Origin: Zobellella iuensis
GTDB taxonomy: Bacteria > Pseudomonadota > Gammaproteobacteria > Enterobacterales > Aeromonadaceae
Length of the DNA: 64,000 nt
Direction: 5' to 3'
Assembly: GCF_016746085.1 (NCBI RefSeq)
Contig: NZ_JAERTZ010000025.1
Location: forward strand, 186,001 to 250,000
Within the stretch, counting starts at the first letter, position 1; each line of letters opens with the position of its first letter. A model generated the notes under the pieces. That model was not told the origin of the DNA, searched no databases, and saw only the letters and a program-made list of their open reading frames with translations. Positions 9,134 through 16,651 of this stretch are shown here, piece after piece. The position numbers and the translations under genes were made by a program.

Positions 9134-11326
9134 CTATTCTAACGGCTTAGTGTCGTTCAACCAAGCATTGAGCCGATGATACCAGGCTCCGGGACGCCTC
9201 GGATTCACCAGTCGCCAGCGGTCGCCGTCCGCCGCCAGGTGCACCATGCCATGATCGCCGGTGGTGAGCTGCACCACGCCCTGACGCTCGAAGCGGGCCA
9301 CCACCTCCGCGGCCGGAAAGCCCCAGCGGTTTTGATAACCGGCGGTATGCACCACCCACTCCGGCGCCACCGCCCGGTTGAAGGCCTCGGTGGAAGAGCT
9401 GCGGCTGCCGTGGTGAGGGCTCAGCAACAGCTGGGCGCCCAGCGCCTGGCCGGTGGCGAGCAGGGCCCGCTCGGCCGGGGCCTCGATGTCGCCGGTCAGC
9501 AGCACGGCCAGGCGGCCGTCGCTCAGGTGCAGCACGCAGGAGTCGTTGTTGCTGTGGCCGCTCGGCGCGACCGGCCACAGCACCCGCAGGCGCAGTCGGC
9601 CCCATTGCTCGGTTTGCCCGGCCCGGCAATGCTGGCCGTCCGGCCAGGCACCCCGGCGATGGGCCACCGGCAACAGGGCCGCCAGATAGTCCCGGTTGCC
9701 GCTGTGATCGCTGTCGTCGTGGCTCACAACCAGGTATTCGAGGCGATCTATCCCCAGGTGCCCCAGCAGCGGCAGTATCACCGCATCGGCCATATTGAAG
9801 CCCGAAGGAAAGCGGTTGCCGGTATCGTACAGCAAGGCCTCCCGCCCCTGGGTCACCAGCACCGACAAGCCCTGGCCCACGTCCAGCACCCGCACTTCCC
9901 AGGAAGGACGGGGCCAGAGCTGCAACAGCAACAGGTAAAGCGCCAAGCCCGCCACCCCACGGCCTTTGGGCAACAACGCCGCCAGCAGCACCAGCATGGC
10001 CAGCAACAGGGCGCCCTGACTGTGCGCCGACAACGCCAGCCAGGGCGAAAGCCCCTGGCTCAGCCACTGCAGCCCCTCCATCAGCGGTGCGAACAGGGCG
10101 TCCAGCAGGCGCAGCAGGAGCAGTGCCAGCCCCGGGAAGGGCACCAGCAGCAGGCAGGCCAGCAACAACAGCGGAATAAACAACAGGGAAAACAGCGGGA
10201 TCAACAGCAGGTTGACCGGCAACGACAGCCAGCTGATGCCGCCGAACAACAGCATGATCAGCGGCAACAGCAGCAGGGTCAGCCCCAGCTGCAACCGCCA
10301 CAGGCTGTTCCCGCCCAGCCAGCCGGCGCTCGCCAGCAGGGCCGCCACCGCCAGCACCGACAGCCAGAACCCCTGGTTGAGCGCCAGCCAGGGCGAGCTG
10401 GCCAGCAGCAGCGCCATGGTCACCAGCAGGATGCGCCGGCCGCTCCAGAAACGCCCCCAGCCGACCAGGGCCAGCCATAGCAACAGCATCAGCAAGGCCC
10501 GCTGGGTCGGTATCGAGAAGCCAGCCAGCCAGGCGTAGCCCAGGGCCAGCAGGGCCGCCAGGCCACCGGCAAGAAAACGCCGGCCGGCCAGCCGCCCCGC
10601 CAGTATCCCCAGCCCCGCCACCAGCCCGATATGCAGCCCGGAGATGGCGAACAGATGACTGACGCCCAGGGCCCGCAGGGTTTCCCAATCCTGCTGCTGT
10701 AAATCGCCGCGTTCACCGAAGCTCAGCGCCAGCAGCCAGCGCTGGGCCGGCAAGGCCGCGGTCAGGCCCCGGAACTCCTCCAGCAACAGCGTCCGGCGGG
10801 AAGGCGGAGCCGCCTGCAGATGCAGGCTGCCGCTCAGATAACCCCGGGCGGTGATGCCCTGCCCCAACAGCCAGCGGGCGCCGTCGAATCCCCCCGGATT
10901 ATGCAACCCATGGGGAGGATACAGCCGGCCGACGGTGTGGATAAGGTCGCCTTGCCCGGGTGCCGGGGCTGCCCCGTACCAGGACAACAACACCCGGGGC
11001 CGGGGGGAAAATACTTGACCATCAAGGCTTTTCAGACTGACAATCAGCCGACTCGAGCCATGGTCCCGGTGCTGGACGCTCTCTACCGTGCCGGCGATAA
11101 TCTGGCTACGCTGGAACAGGCCGGGATGCTGCAACCAGCTCAGTTGCCAGTGGCTGTAGCACAGCGCCCAGAGCACACCGAACAGGAAACAGGCCCTTGC
11201 CGGTCGTGCTCGCCAGCACAACCCGCCCAGCAAGGCCAGCGGCAACCACCAGTCCCAGTCCGGCAGCCAGGGCCAGAGGATGAGGGTTGACACGCCGGCA
11301 CAGAAACAAAACAGCCGCTTATCCAT
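9134..11326 (-). CDS. comEC: DNA internalisation/competence protein ComEC/Rec2
   Basis: Inner-membrane channel for single-stranded DNA uptake during natural transformation (named Rec2 or YcaI in various proteobacteria). The 730-residue protein has an N-terminal soluble domain between the first helices, a central multi-helix competence domain (about 170-470) with the FAISGLHIGLVAG signature, and a C-terminal metallo-beta-lactamase domain with SHDDSDHSG at 535 and a SPHHGSRSS block near 637. All modules are present, so the gene looks intact. It heads the msbA-lpxK cluster, a conserved position in gammaproteobacteria. Confidence 0.94.
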   Translation of the reverse strand: MDKRLFCFCAGVSTLILWPWLPDWDWWLPLALLGGLCWRARPARACFLFGVLWALCYSHWQLSWLQHPGLFQRSQIIAGTVESVQHRDHGSSRLIVSLKSLDGQVFSPRPRVLLSWYGAAPAPGQGDLIHTVGRLYPPHGLHNPGGFDGARWLLGQGITARGYLSGSLHLQAAPPSRRTLLLEEFRGLTAALPAQRWLLALSFGERGDLQQQDWETLRALGVSHLFAISGLHIGLVAGLGILAGRLAGRRFLAGGLAALLALGYAWLAGFSIPTQRALLMLLLWLALVGWGRFWSGRRILLVTMALLLASSPWLALNQGFWLSVLAVAALLASAGWLGGNSLWRLQLGLTLLLLPLIMLLFGGISWLSLPVNLLLIPLFSLLFIPLLLLACLLLVPFPGLALLLLRLLDALFAPLMEGLQWLSQGLSPWLALSAHSQGALLLAMLVLLAALLPKGRGVAGLALYLLLLQLWPRPSWEVRVLDVGQGLSVLVTQGREALLYDTGNRFPSGFNMADAVILPLLGHLGIDRLEYLVVSHDDSDHSGNRDYLAALLPVAHRRGAWPDGQHCRAGQTEQWGRLRLRVLWPVAPSGHSNNDSCVLHLSDGRLAVLLTGDIEAPAERALLATGQALGAQLLLSPHHGSRSSSTEAFNRAVAPEWVVHTAGYQNRWGFPAAEVVARFERQGVVQLTTGDHGMVHLAADGDRWRLVNPRRPGAWYHRLNAWLNDTKPLE

Positions 11327-11353
11327 CCGATAAGTATTGCGGACCTGGAGCAG

Positions 11354-11866
11354 ATGCCAAAAAAGACGTTAAGACGCCTGATGCCCGATCCGGGCACCAT
11401 CAAGAATCACAAGCACCTGAGCAAGCTCGGACACAGGTTGCACGACAACAACCTCTGGCACCTGAACCGCCACTCGGCGGCGGGGGCCTTCGCGGTGGGC
11501 CTGTTCTGCGCCTGGCTGCCCATCCCCTTCCAGATGGTGGTGGCGGCGGTGCTGGCCATGACCTTCAGGGTCAACCTGCCGCTGTCGGTGGTGCTGGTGT
11601 GGATCACCAATCCGCTGACCATGCCGCCCATGTTCTACTTCGCCTACCGGCTGGGCTCTTTCCTGCTCAGCAAACCCCACCACTACCAGCACTTCGAGAT
11701 GAGCCTGAGCTGGCTCAGCAGCGCCATGACCACGGCCGTACCGCCCTTCCTGCTGGGCTGCCTGGTGCTGGGCCTGGTCAGCTCGGCCACCGGTTACATG
11801 GTCATCCATGCCCTGTGGCGCTGGTCGGTGTCCCGCCGCTGGAAACTGCGGCGGCGGAGCCGCTGA
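11354..11866 (+). CDS. DUF2062 membrane protein, first paralogue
   Basis: A 170-residue integral membrane protein of the DUF2062 family. The conserved LNRHSAAGAFAVGLFCAWLPIPFQM block (Arg-His then a helix) is at about 37-62, followed by a VWITNPLTMPPMFYFAYRLG segment typical of the family, and a C-terminal helix before a basic tail. It is divergent from comEC with only 27 bp between starts. Its TGA overlaps the ATG of a second DUF2062 gene, so the two are translationally coupled. No biochemical function is known for this family. Confidence 0.85.
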   Translation: MPKKTLRRLMPDPGTIKNHKHLSKLGHRLHDNNLWHLNRHSAAGAFAVGLFCAWLPIPFQMVVAAVLAMTFRVNLPLSVVLVWITNPLTMPPMFYFAYRLGSFLLSKPHHYQHFEMSLSWLSSAMTTAVPPFLLGCLVLGLVSSATGYMVIHALWRWSVSRRWKLRRRSR

Positions 11867-12366
11867 TGCTGCGCCAATGGTTGCGCAGCAAGATGCCGGA
11901 CCAGGCCACCCTGCGCCAGCACCGGACGCTGCGGCTGTTCGGCGAACACCTGCTCGAGCCCGACTGCTGGTTCTGCAACCGCCACTCCGCCGCCGTAGCG
12001 GTGGCCGCCGGCCTGTTCGCCGCCTGGCTGCCGTTGCCCATGCATACCCTGGTGGCCATCGCCCTGGCCCTGCTGCTCAAGGGCTACCTGCCGCTGGCCA
12101 TCGCCATGGTCTGGGTCAACAACCCCATCACCCTGGCCCCCATGTTCTACCTGGGCTACCGCCTGGGCGCCTGGCTGCTGGGCACCCCGGAGCTGGACTT
12201 CGAGGGACCGCTGGAAGATGAAGCCCTCGCCGCCGCCCTGCCCCTGCTCACCGGTTGCCTGCTGCTGGGGCTGATTTCCGCCCTGATCGGCTGGCTGGTG
12301 GTACGCCTGGGCTGGCGCTGGAAGGTGCAGCTGTCCTGGTGGCTGCGGAAGGTGAATAGGAAGTAG
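11866..12366 (+). CDS. DUF2062 membrane protein, second paralogue
   Basis: A 166-residue second DUF2062 protein encoded by the overlapping TGATG junction. It repeats the layout of its neighbour: NRHSAAVAVAAGLFAAWLPLPMHT at about 40-63, VWVNNPITLAPMFYLGYRLG near 83-102, then an acidic loop, a C-terminal helix and a basic tail. The two proteins are clearly paralogous but diverged, suggesting a heteromeric or duplicated membrane unit (inference). The stop codon abuts the left heptamer array of the four-helix-bundle unit. Confidence 0.85.
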   Translation: MLRQWLRSKMPDQATLRQHRTLRLFGEHLLEPDCWFCNRHSAAVAVAAGLFAAWLPLPMHTLVAIALALLLKGYLPLAIAMVWVNNPITLAPMFYLGYRLGAWLLGTPELDFEGPLEDEALAAALPLLTGCLLLGLISALIGWLVVRLGWRWKVQLSWWLRKVNRK

Positions 12367-12413
12367 CTGGAAGCGGGAAGCCTGAAGCTGGAAGCCTGAA
12401 GCTGGAAGTTAAC
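12366..12413. repeat. Left inverted heptamer array flanking the four-helix-bundle gene
   Basis: On the minus strand this reads GTTAAC followed by about six 7-base units of the form TTCCAGC / TTCAGGC / TTCCCGC. It is an inverted relative of the array at 12804-12851. The gene's own TAA stop lies within its GTTAAC end. Confidence 0.85.
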
Positions 12414-12762
12414 CGGAGGAGTCCTGTTTGAGGCGGTTGATAAGGCCGGAAAGCATGGCTGCGATCTCTCGGGTTTCCTGTATCCAGTACTGGCCGGTAT
12501 CGCCGGCCAGATACCCGATATCCACTCCGATATAGGCCTGGGTTCTCAGTTCGGCACAGGAGCCTTTGGCGATCAGCAGGAAGTGGATCTTGTCTCTGGC
12601 TGTGCGACGGCTCATGCCCTCGGCTATGTTGCACGGAATGGACAAACCAGCCCGGGTTATCTGGTCCTTGAATCCACGATCATTAAGGCCATGCAGTGCC
12701 TTGTAGATGTCTGCCGACAACCTTGCCGAGCGCTTCCATACATCCAGCTTTTCAAAATCCAT
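12409..12762 (-). CDS. Four-helix-bundle protein (S23/IVP-type, TIGR02436-like)
   Basis: A 117-residue predicted all-helical protein. The start MDFEKLDVWKRSARLSADIY, the central GLSIPCNIAEGMSR and the KGSCAELRTQAYIGVDIGYL block are the hallmarks of the four-helix-bundle family first seen as proteins encoded in 23S rRNA intervening sequences. The same fold is used by the Avd accessory protein of diversity-generating retroelements. Its function as a free-standing gene is unknown. The gene is bracketed by inverted heptamer arrays that both start with GTTAACTTCCAGC, so gene plus arrays look like one discrete inserted unit between the DUF2062 pair and lolE. No reverse transcriptase or rRNA lies nearby. 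Confidence 0.85.
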   Translation of the reverse strand: MDFEKLDVWKRSARLSADIYKALHGLNDRGFKDQITRAGLSIPCNIAEGMSRRTARDKIHFLLIAKGSCAELRTQAYIGVDIGYLAGDTGQYWIQETREIAAMLSGLINRLKQDSSG

Positions 12763-12803
12763 GGTTCTGCTTGCCCAAACAGTGACTCCCAGACAAGCAT
12801 AGC

Positions 12804-12851
12804 GTTAACTTCCAGCTTCTAGCTTCTAGCTTCCAGCTTCCAGGCTTCCCG
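12804..12851. repeat. Right inverted heptamer array flanking the four-helix-bundle gene
   Basis: GTTAAC followed by 7-base units TTCCAGC, TTCTAGC, TTCTAGC, TTCCAGC, TTCCAGG, CTTCCCGC on the plus strand, about 40 bp upstream of the gene start. Mirror image of the array at 12366-12413. Confidence 0.85.
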
Positions 12852-12857
12852 CTGCTC

Positions 12858-14099
12858 TTAAGCTTCTCCCAGCAGTTGCCGCGGCAGCAGCCGGCCGGCG
12901 CGCCAGGCGGGGTAGAGGGTGGCGACGAAGATCAGCGCCAGGGCCGAGCCGGTCACCAGCCAGAGATCCGCCCAGTGGAACTCGGTGGGGATAAAGTCGA
13001 TAAAGTAGACTTCCGGATTGAGCAGCCGGTGCCCGGTGAGCCGCTCGTAGCCGGCCACCATTTCCGACAGCCGGGTCGCCAGCAGGCCGCCGAGCAGGCC
13101 GCCCACCACCACCCCGGCCACGCCGTTGAGCATGCCCTGCACCACGAAGGCGCCGCGGATCTGCCAGGGGCCGGCGCCCATGGTCTTGAGGATGGCGATG
13201 TCGCCCTTCTTCTCGTTGACCGCCATCACCAGGGTGGACACGATATTGAAACTGGCCACCGCCATCACCAGCAGCAGCACCACTATCATCAGGGTGCGCA
13301 CCAGCTGGATATCCCGGTAGATATTGCCCTGGCTGTTCATCCAGCTGCTCACGTAGAAGGGCGCCGGCAGCGGCATGGCCGCGTTCATGGTCAGCTGGTC
13401 GGCGGCCAGCACCTGGTCCACCCGCAGGTGGAAGCCCATCACCTCGTCGTCCAGCTCGCGCAGGGCCTGGGCATCCTCCAGGTGGGTATAGCCGAGCACG
13501 GTGTCGAGCTGGCCGCCCAGGCTGAGGATGCCCACCAGGGTGAAGCTGTGGCGGCGGGGCGAGCCGAAGCCCTGGGCGCCGGGCGCGGGCAACAGCAGCG
13601 AGACGCTGTCGCCCACCGCCAGCTCCAGTTGCTCGGCGATGGCCTTGCCCAGGATCAGGCCCCGCTCGCCCGGCTGCAGCAGGTTCAGGCTGGCGCCGTT
13701 CAGGTAGGGCTCCAGCTGCGAGATCCGGCCTTCCAGCGCCGGCAGCACTCCCTGCAACTGCACCGCCTTGAGCTTGGCGCCCTTGCTGAGCAGGCCCTCG
13801 AGCGGCACGAAGGGCGCCGCCGCCAGTATGCCGGGGGCCGCCTCCAGCCGGCCGACCAGGTCGCCCCAGTTGGCCACCGCATCCTCGGCGGCATAGAGCT
13901 GGCCATGGGGCAGCACCGACAGGATGCGGCTCTCCAGCTCGCGCTGGAAACCGTTCATGGCCGACAGCCCCAGGATCAGGGCACCCACCCCGATGGCGAT
14001 GCCGAGGATGGACGCCACCGAAATAAAGGAGATAAAGCGGTTGCGCCGCTTGGCCCGGCTGAAGCGCCAGCCCAGGTAGACACTCAGGGGGCGGAACAT
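12858..14099 (-). CDS. lolE: Lipoprotein-releasing system permease LolE
   Basis: One of two FtsX-type permeases of the LolCDE ABC complex that extracts outer-membrane lipoproteins from the inner membrane and hands them to LolA. The 413-residue protein has an N-terminal helix (about 24-46), a large periplasmic domain (about 47-265) and three C-terminal helices. The ISFISVASILGIAIGVGALI start is typical. It is the third gene of lolC-lolD-lolE, overlapping the lolD stop. LolE versus LolC is assigned from operon order as in E. coli. Confidence 0.93.
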   Translation of the reverse strand: MFRPLSVYLGWRFSRAKRRNRFISFISVASILGIAIGVGALILGLSAMNGFQRELESRILSVLPHGQLYAAEDAVANWGDLVGRLEAAPGILAAAPFVPLEGLLSKGAKLKAVQLQGVLPALEGRISQLEPYLNGASLNLLQPGERGLILGKAIAEQLELAVGDSVSLLLPAPGAQGFGSPRRHSFTLVGILSLGGQLDTVLGYTHLEDAQALRELDDEVMGFHLRVDQVLAADQLTMNAAMPLPAPFYVSSWMNSQGNIYRDIQLVRTLMIVVLLLVMAVASFNIVSTLVMAVNEKKGDIAILKTMGAGPWQIRGAFVVQGMLNGVAGVVVGGLLGGLLATRLSEMVAGYERLTGHRLLNPEVYFIDFIPTEFHWADLWLVTGSALALIFVATLYPAWRAGRLLPRQLLGEA

Positions 14100-14782
14100 C
14101 AGCCTTGCTCCTCCAGGTGGCCGTCCACCAGCCGGGCCTGGCGGTCGAGCCGGGCGGCCAGGGCCAGATCGTGGGTGACCACCACCAGGCCGGTGCCCAG
14201 CTCGCTCTGCAGCTCGGCCAGCAGGGCGAACACCTCGGCGGCGCTGTGGGCGTCCAGGTTGCCGGTGGGCTCGTCCGCCAGCACCAGGCGGGGGTTGTTG
14301 ACCAGGGCCCGGGCGATGGCCACCCGCTGGCGTTCACCGCCGGACAGCGCCGCCGGCCTGTGCTCCAGCCGGTGGCCCAGGCCCACCCGCGTCAGCAGCT
14401 GCGCGGCCCGCTCGCGGGCCTCGGCCACCGGGCGGCCGGCGATCAGCAGCGGCATGGCGGCGTTTTCCAGGGCGCTGAACTCCCCCAGCAAATGGTGGAA
14501 CTGATACACGAAACCGAGCTTGTGGTTGCGGAAACGGGCCTGGGCCCGGGCCGGCAGCCGGTGCAAGTCTTCCCCCTCCACCAGCACCCGGCCGGCGCTG
14601 GGTACGTCCAGGCTGCCGAGCAGGTGCAGCAGGGTGCTCTTGCCCGAGCCCGAGCTGCCCACCACCGCCAGGCTCTCGCCGGCGGCCAGGGCCAGGCTGA
14701 CGCCGTTCAGGATATGCACCGGCTGGTCCCCGTCCTGGTGGGTTTTGCTTAAGGATTCGACCACTAACAGGGGGTTACTCAT
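14099..14782 (-). CDS. lolD: Lipoprotein-releasing system ATPase LolD
   Basis: ATPase powering lipoprotein release from the inner membrane. The 227-residue protein has Walker [10 protein letters not shown] near 42-50, Q-loop region VYQFHHLL, signature LSGGERQR, Walker [13 protein letters not shown] and an H-loop VTHD, all in standard order for the MacB/LolD clade. It overlaps lolC by eight bases and lolE by one, so the three are one transcription and translation unit. Confidence 0.96.
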   Translation of the reverse strand: MSNPLLVVESLSKTHQDGDQPVHILNGVSLALAAGESLAVVGSSGSGKSTLLHLLGSLDVPSAGRVLVEGEDLHRLPARAQARFRNHKLGFVYQFHHLLGEFSALENAAMPLLIAGRPVAEARERAAQLLTRVGLGHRLEHRPAALSGGERQRVAIARALVNNPRLVLADEPTGNLDAHSAAEVFALLAELQSELGTGLVVVTHDLALAARLDRQARLVDGHLEEQG

Positions 14783-15986
14783 AACGCAGTGCCTCGGCAG
14801 GATGAACGCGCGATGCCCGCCAGGCCGGGTAGAGGCTGGCCAGCACGCACAACAACAGGGTGGAGATCAGAATAAGGGCCAGTTGGCCGGGCAGCAGTTG
14901 CACCGGCAGCTGGCTGCCGCCGGCGGCGGAATAAAAGTTGATGCCCAGGGTGTTCAGCACCCCGTCCAGGTTGAAGCAGAGCAGCAGCCCCAGCCCGAAG
15001 CCGAGCAGGCAGCCCAGCACCCCGCTGAAGCCGCCCTGGATCATGAACACCGCCATCACCCGCTCCCGGCTCAGGCCCAGGGTCTGCAGCATGGCGATTT
15101 CGGCTTCCTTGTCGGTCACCACCATCACCATGGCGGAAAGAATATTGAACGCCGCCACCAGGATGATCAGCGCCAGCATCAGGCTCATCAGCCGTTTCTC
15201 CATGGCCACCGCCTGGAACAGCTCGCCCCGGCTCTCGCGCCAGCTTTCCAGCACCAGCCCCGCCGGCAGGGCCGGCAACCGCTCCAGCTCGAAGGGATCG
15301 TTGAGCCACAGCCGCAGGCCCGAGGCTTCCCCTTCCCCGTAGCGCAGCAGGCGGGCGGCATCTTCCAGCCGGGCCAGCACCACCTGGTTGTCCACGTCGT
15401 TGCCGGTGCTGAAGGTACCCACCAGGGTAAAAATCCGCTGGCTCGGCACCCGGCCGAGCGGGGTGAAGCGACTGCCTTCGGTCACGGTGACCCGCACCTG
15501 GTCGCCGGGCACCACCCCCAGGTTGCGGGCCACGCCCACCCCCATCACCAGGCCGTAGGGCAGGTATTCGAAATATTCCCGGGTGCGGGGATCCAGCCCC
15601 TGCAACAGGCCGTCCTGGCTGTTGGCGGGGTCCAGGCCATACAGCTCCGCCCCGGTCAGGTTCCCGGGCCCCTGCACCATGGCTTCGGCACTGATAAAGG
15701 GGGCCGCGGCTTTCACTACACCGGCGTTATCGAACAGGGCCACATACTGGCCGGGCTCGGCCAGACGCCGCTGCTCGTTGGTGACCAGGGCGTGGGGGAT
15801 CACCCCCAGCATGCGATCTTTCAGCTGTTGTTCGAAGCCGTTCATCACCGCCGACACCAAAATCAGCGCGGCCACCCCCAGCAGAATGCCGATGGTGGAA
15901 AAGCCGGAAACAAAGGAAGCGAAGCTGCGCCGGCCCCGGGCACCGGCATAGCGCAGGCCCAACATCAGCGTCAGGGGTTGAAACAT
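14775..15986 (-). CDS. lolC: Lipoprotein-releasing system permease LolC
   Basis: Partner permease of LolE; in the characterised complex LolC recruits the periplasmic carrier LolA through its periplasmic loop. The 403-residue protein has one N-terminal helix, a periplasmic domain and three C-terminal helices, with the [19 protein letters not shown] start and [26 protein letters not shown] segment of FtsX-type permeases. First gene of lolCDE, transcribed away from the PilZ-mfd pair across a 68-bp gap. Confidence 0.94.
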   Translation of the reverse strand: MFQPLTLMLGLRYAGARGRRSFASFVSGFSTIGILLGVAALILVSAVMNGFEQQLKDRMLGVIPHALVTNEQRRLAEPGQYVALFDNAGVVKAAAPFISAEAMVQGPGNLTGAELYGLDPANSQDGLLQGLDPRTREYFEYLPYGLVMGVGVARNLGVVPGDQVRVTVTEGSRFTPLGRVPSQRIFTLVGTFSTGNDVDNQVVLARLEDAARLLRYGEGEASGLRLWLNDPFELERLPALPAGLVLESWRESRGELFQAVAMEKRLMSLMLALIILVAAFNILSAMVMVVTDKEAEIAMLQTLGLSRERVMAVFMIQGGFSGVLGCLLGFGLGLLLCFNLDGVLNTLGINFYSAAGGSQLPVQLLPGQLALILISTLLLCVLASLYPAWRASRVHPAEALRYE

Positions 15987-16054
15987 GGTCTAATCATCCG
16001 TTTTTCAAAGGGTTTTACGTCACCCGCGAGTTGCGGAATAATAAAGGCTTGTGA

Positions 16055-16651
16055 ATGGCGCAACAAGAGCAGCAAATCATGGCAGACCCTTATTTCAGCG
16101 TCGACTATCAGGCCCAGGTCAATCTTGTCCCACTGGCCGAAGGCGAAAGCGTGCCCGCCGAAGACGCGCTGGAGGCCGAGATCCCCGCGCCGTTCAAGCT
16201 TATCAGTGAAGTGACCCGCATCGATACCAATAATGCCCGGCTGCTGCGCAACCTGGATGAACACGCCACCGAACTGGTGGAAGTGATCAACCAGCAGTCG
16301 CGCAAAATCGATCTGGTACTGAGCTATGTGCTGGCGGGCCAGGATACCCCGGAGCACCGCTACCAGACCCAGACCCTGGGCGGCGGCGGCTTTACCTTCG
16401 TGTCACGACAACCGTTGACCGAGGGCACGACCGTCAGGGTCAAGCTGTTCCTGCCGGAGCTGTCGGTGGCGCTGTACGGCTACGGCGAAGTGCATGCCGC
16501 GCCCGAGCCGGGGCATTACCGCTGCGACTTTACCGCCATCCGCGAGCAGGACAGGGACGCCCTGATCCGCGCCAGCCTGCAGCTGCAGGCCAAACAACTC
16601 AAGGCCCGCGCCGAGCGCCGGGCCCAACAAGATACGCCCTCATCCTCATGA
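16055..16651 (+). CDS. PilZ-like domain protein upstream of mfd
   Basis: A 198-residue soluble protein. The C-terminal half (about 105-175) has the beta-rich pattern of a PilZ domain (FTFVSRQPLTEGTTVRVKLFLPE, GYGEVHA), but the RxxxR and (D/N)xSxxG motifs that bind cyclic di-GMP are not clear: the second is replaced by TLGGGGF. It may therefore not bind the nucleotide. The N-terminal half is probably helical (residues 45-85). A PilZ gene immediately before mfd is also a Vibrio arrangement, as I recall it. Its TGA overlaps the mfd ATG. An in-frame ATG at 16079 is an alternative start. Confidence 0.7.
   Translation: MAQQEQQIMADPYFSVDYQAQVNLVPLAEGESVPAEDALEAEIPAPFKLISEVTRIDTNNARLLRNLDEHATELVEVINQQSRKIDLVLSYVLAGQDTPEHRYQTQTLGGGGFTFVSRQPLTEGTTVRVKLFLPELSVALYGYGEVHAAPEPGHYRCDFTAIREQDRDALIRASLQLQAKQLKARAERRAQQDTPSSS

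Noticed and set aside
9176-10480. 434-codon Gln/Arg-rich frame opposite comEC
   Set aside because: Composition is an artefact of CTG-rich Leu codons read antisense; comEC motifs are intact on the minus strand.
12409-12762. Diversity-generating retroelement (Avd-like protein)
   Set aside because: No reverse transcriptase, template repeat or variable repeat is visible near the gene; only the fold family is shared.
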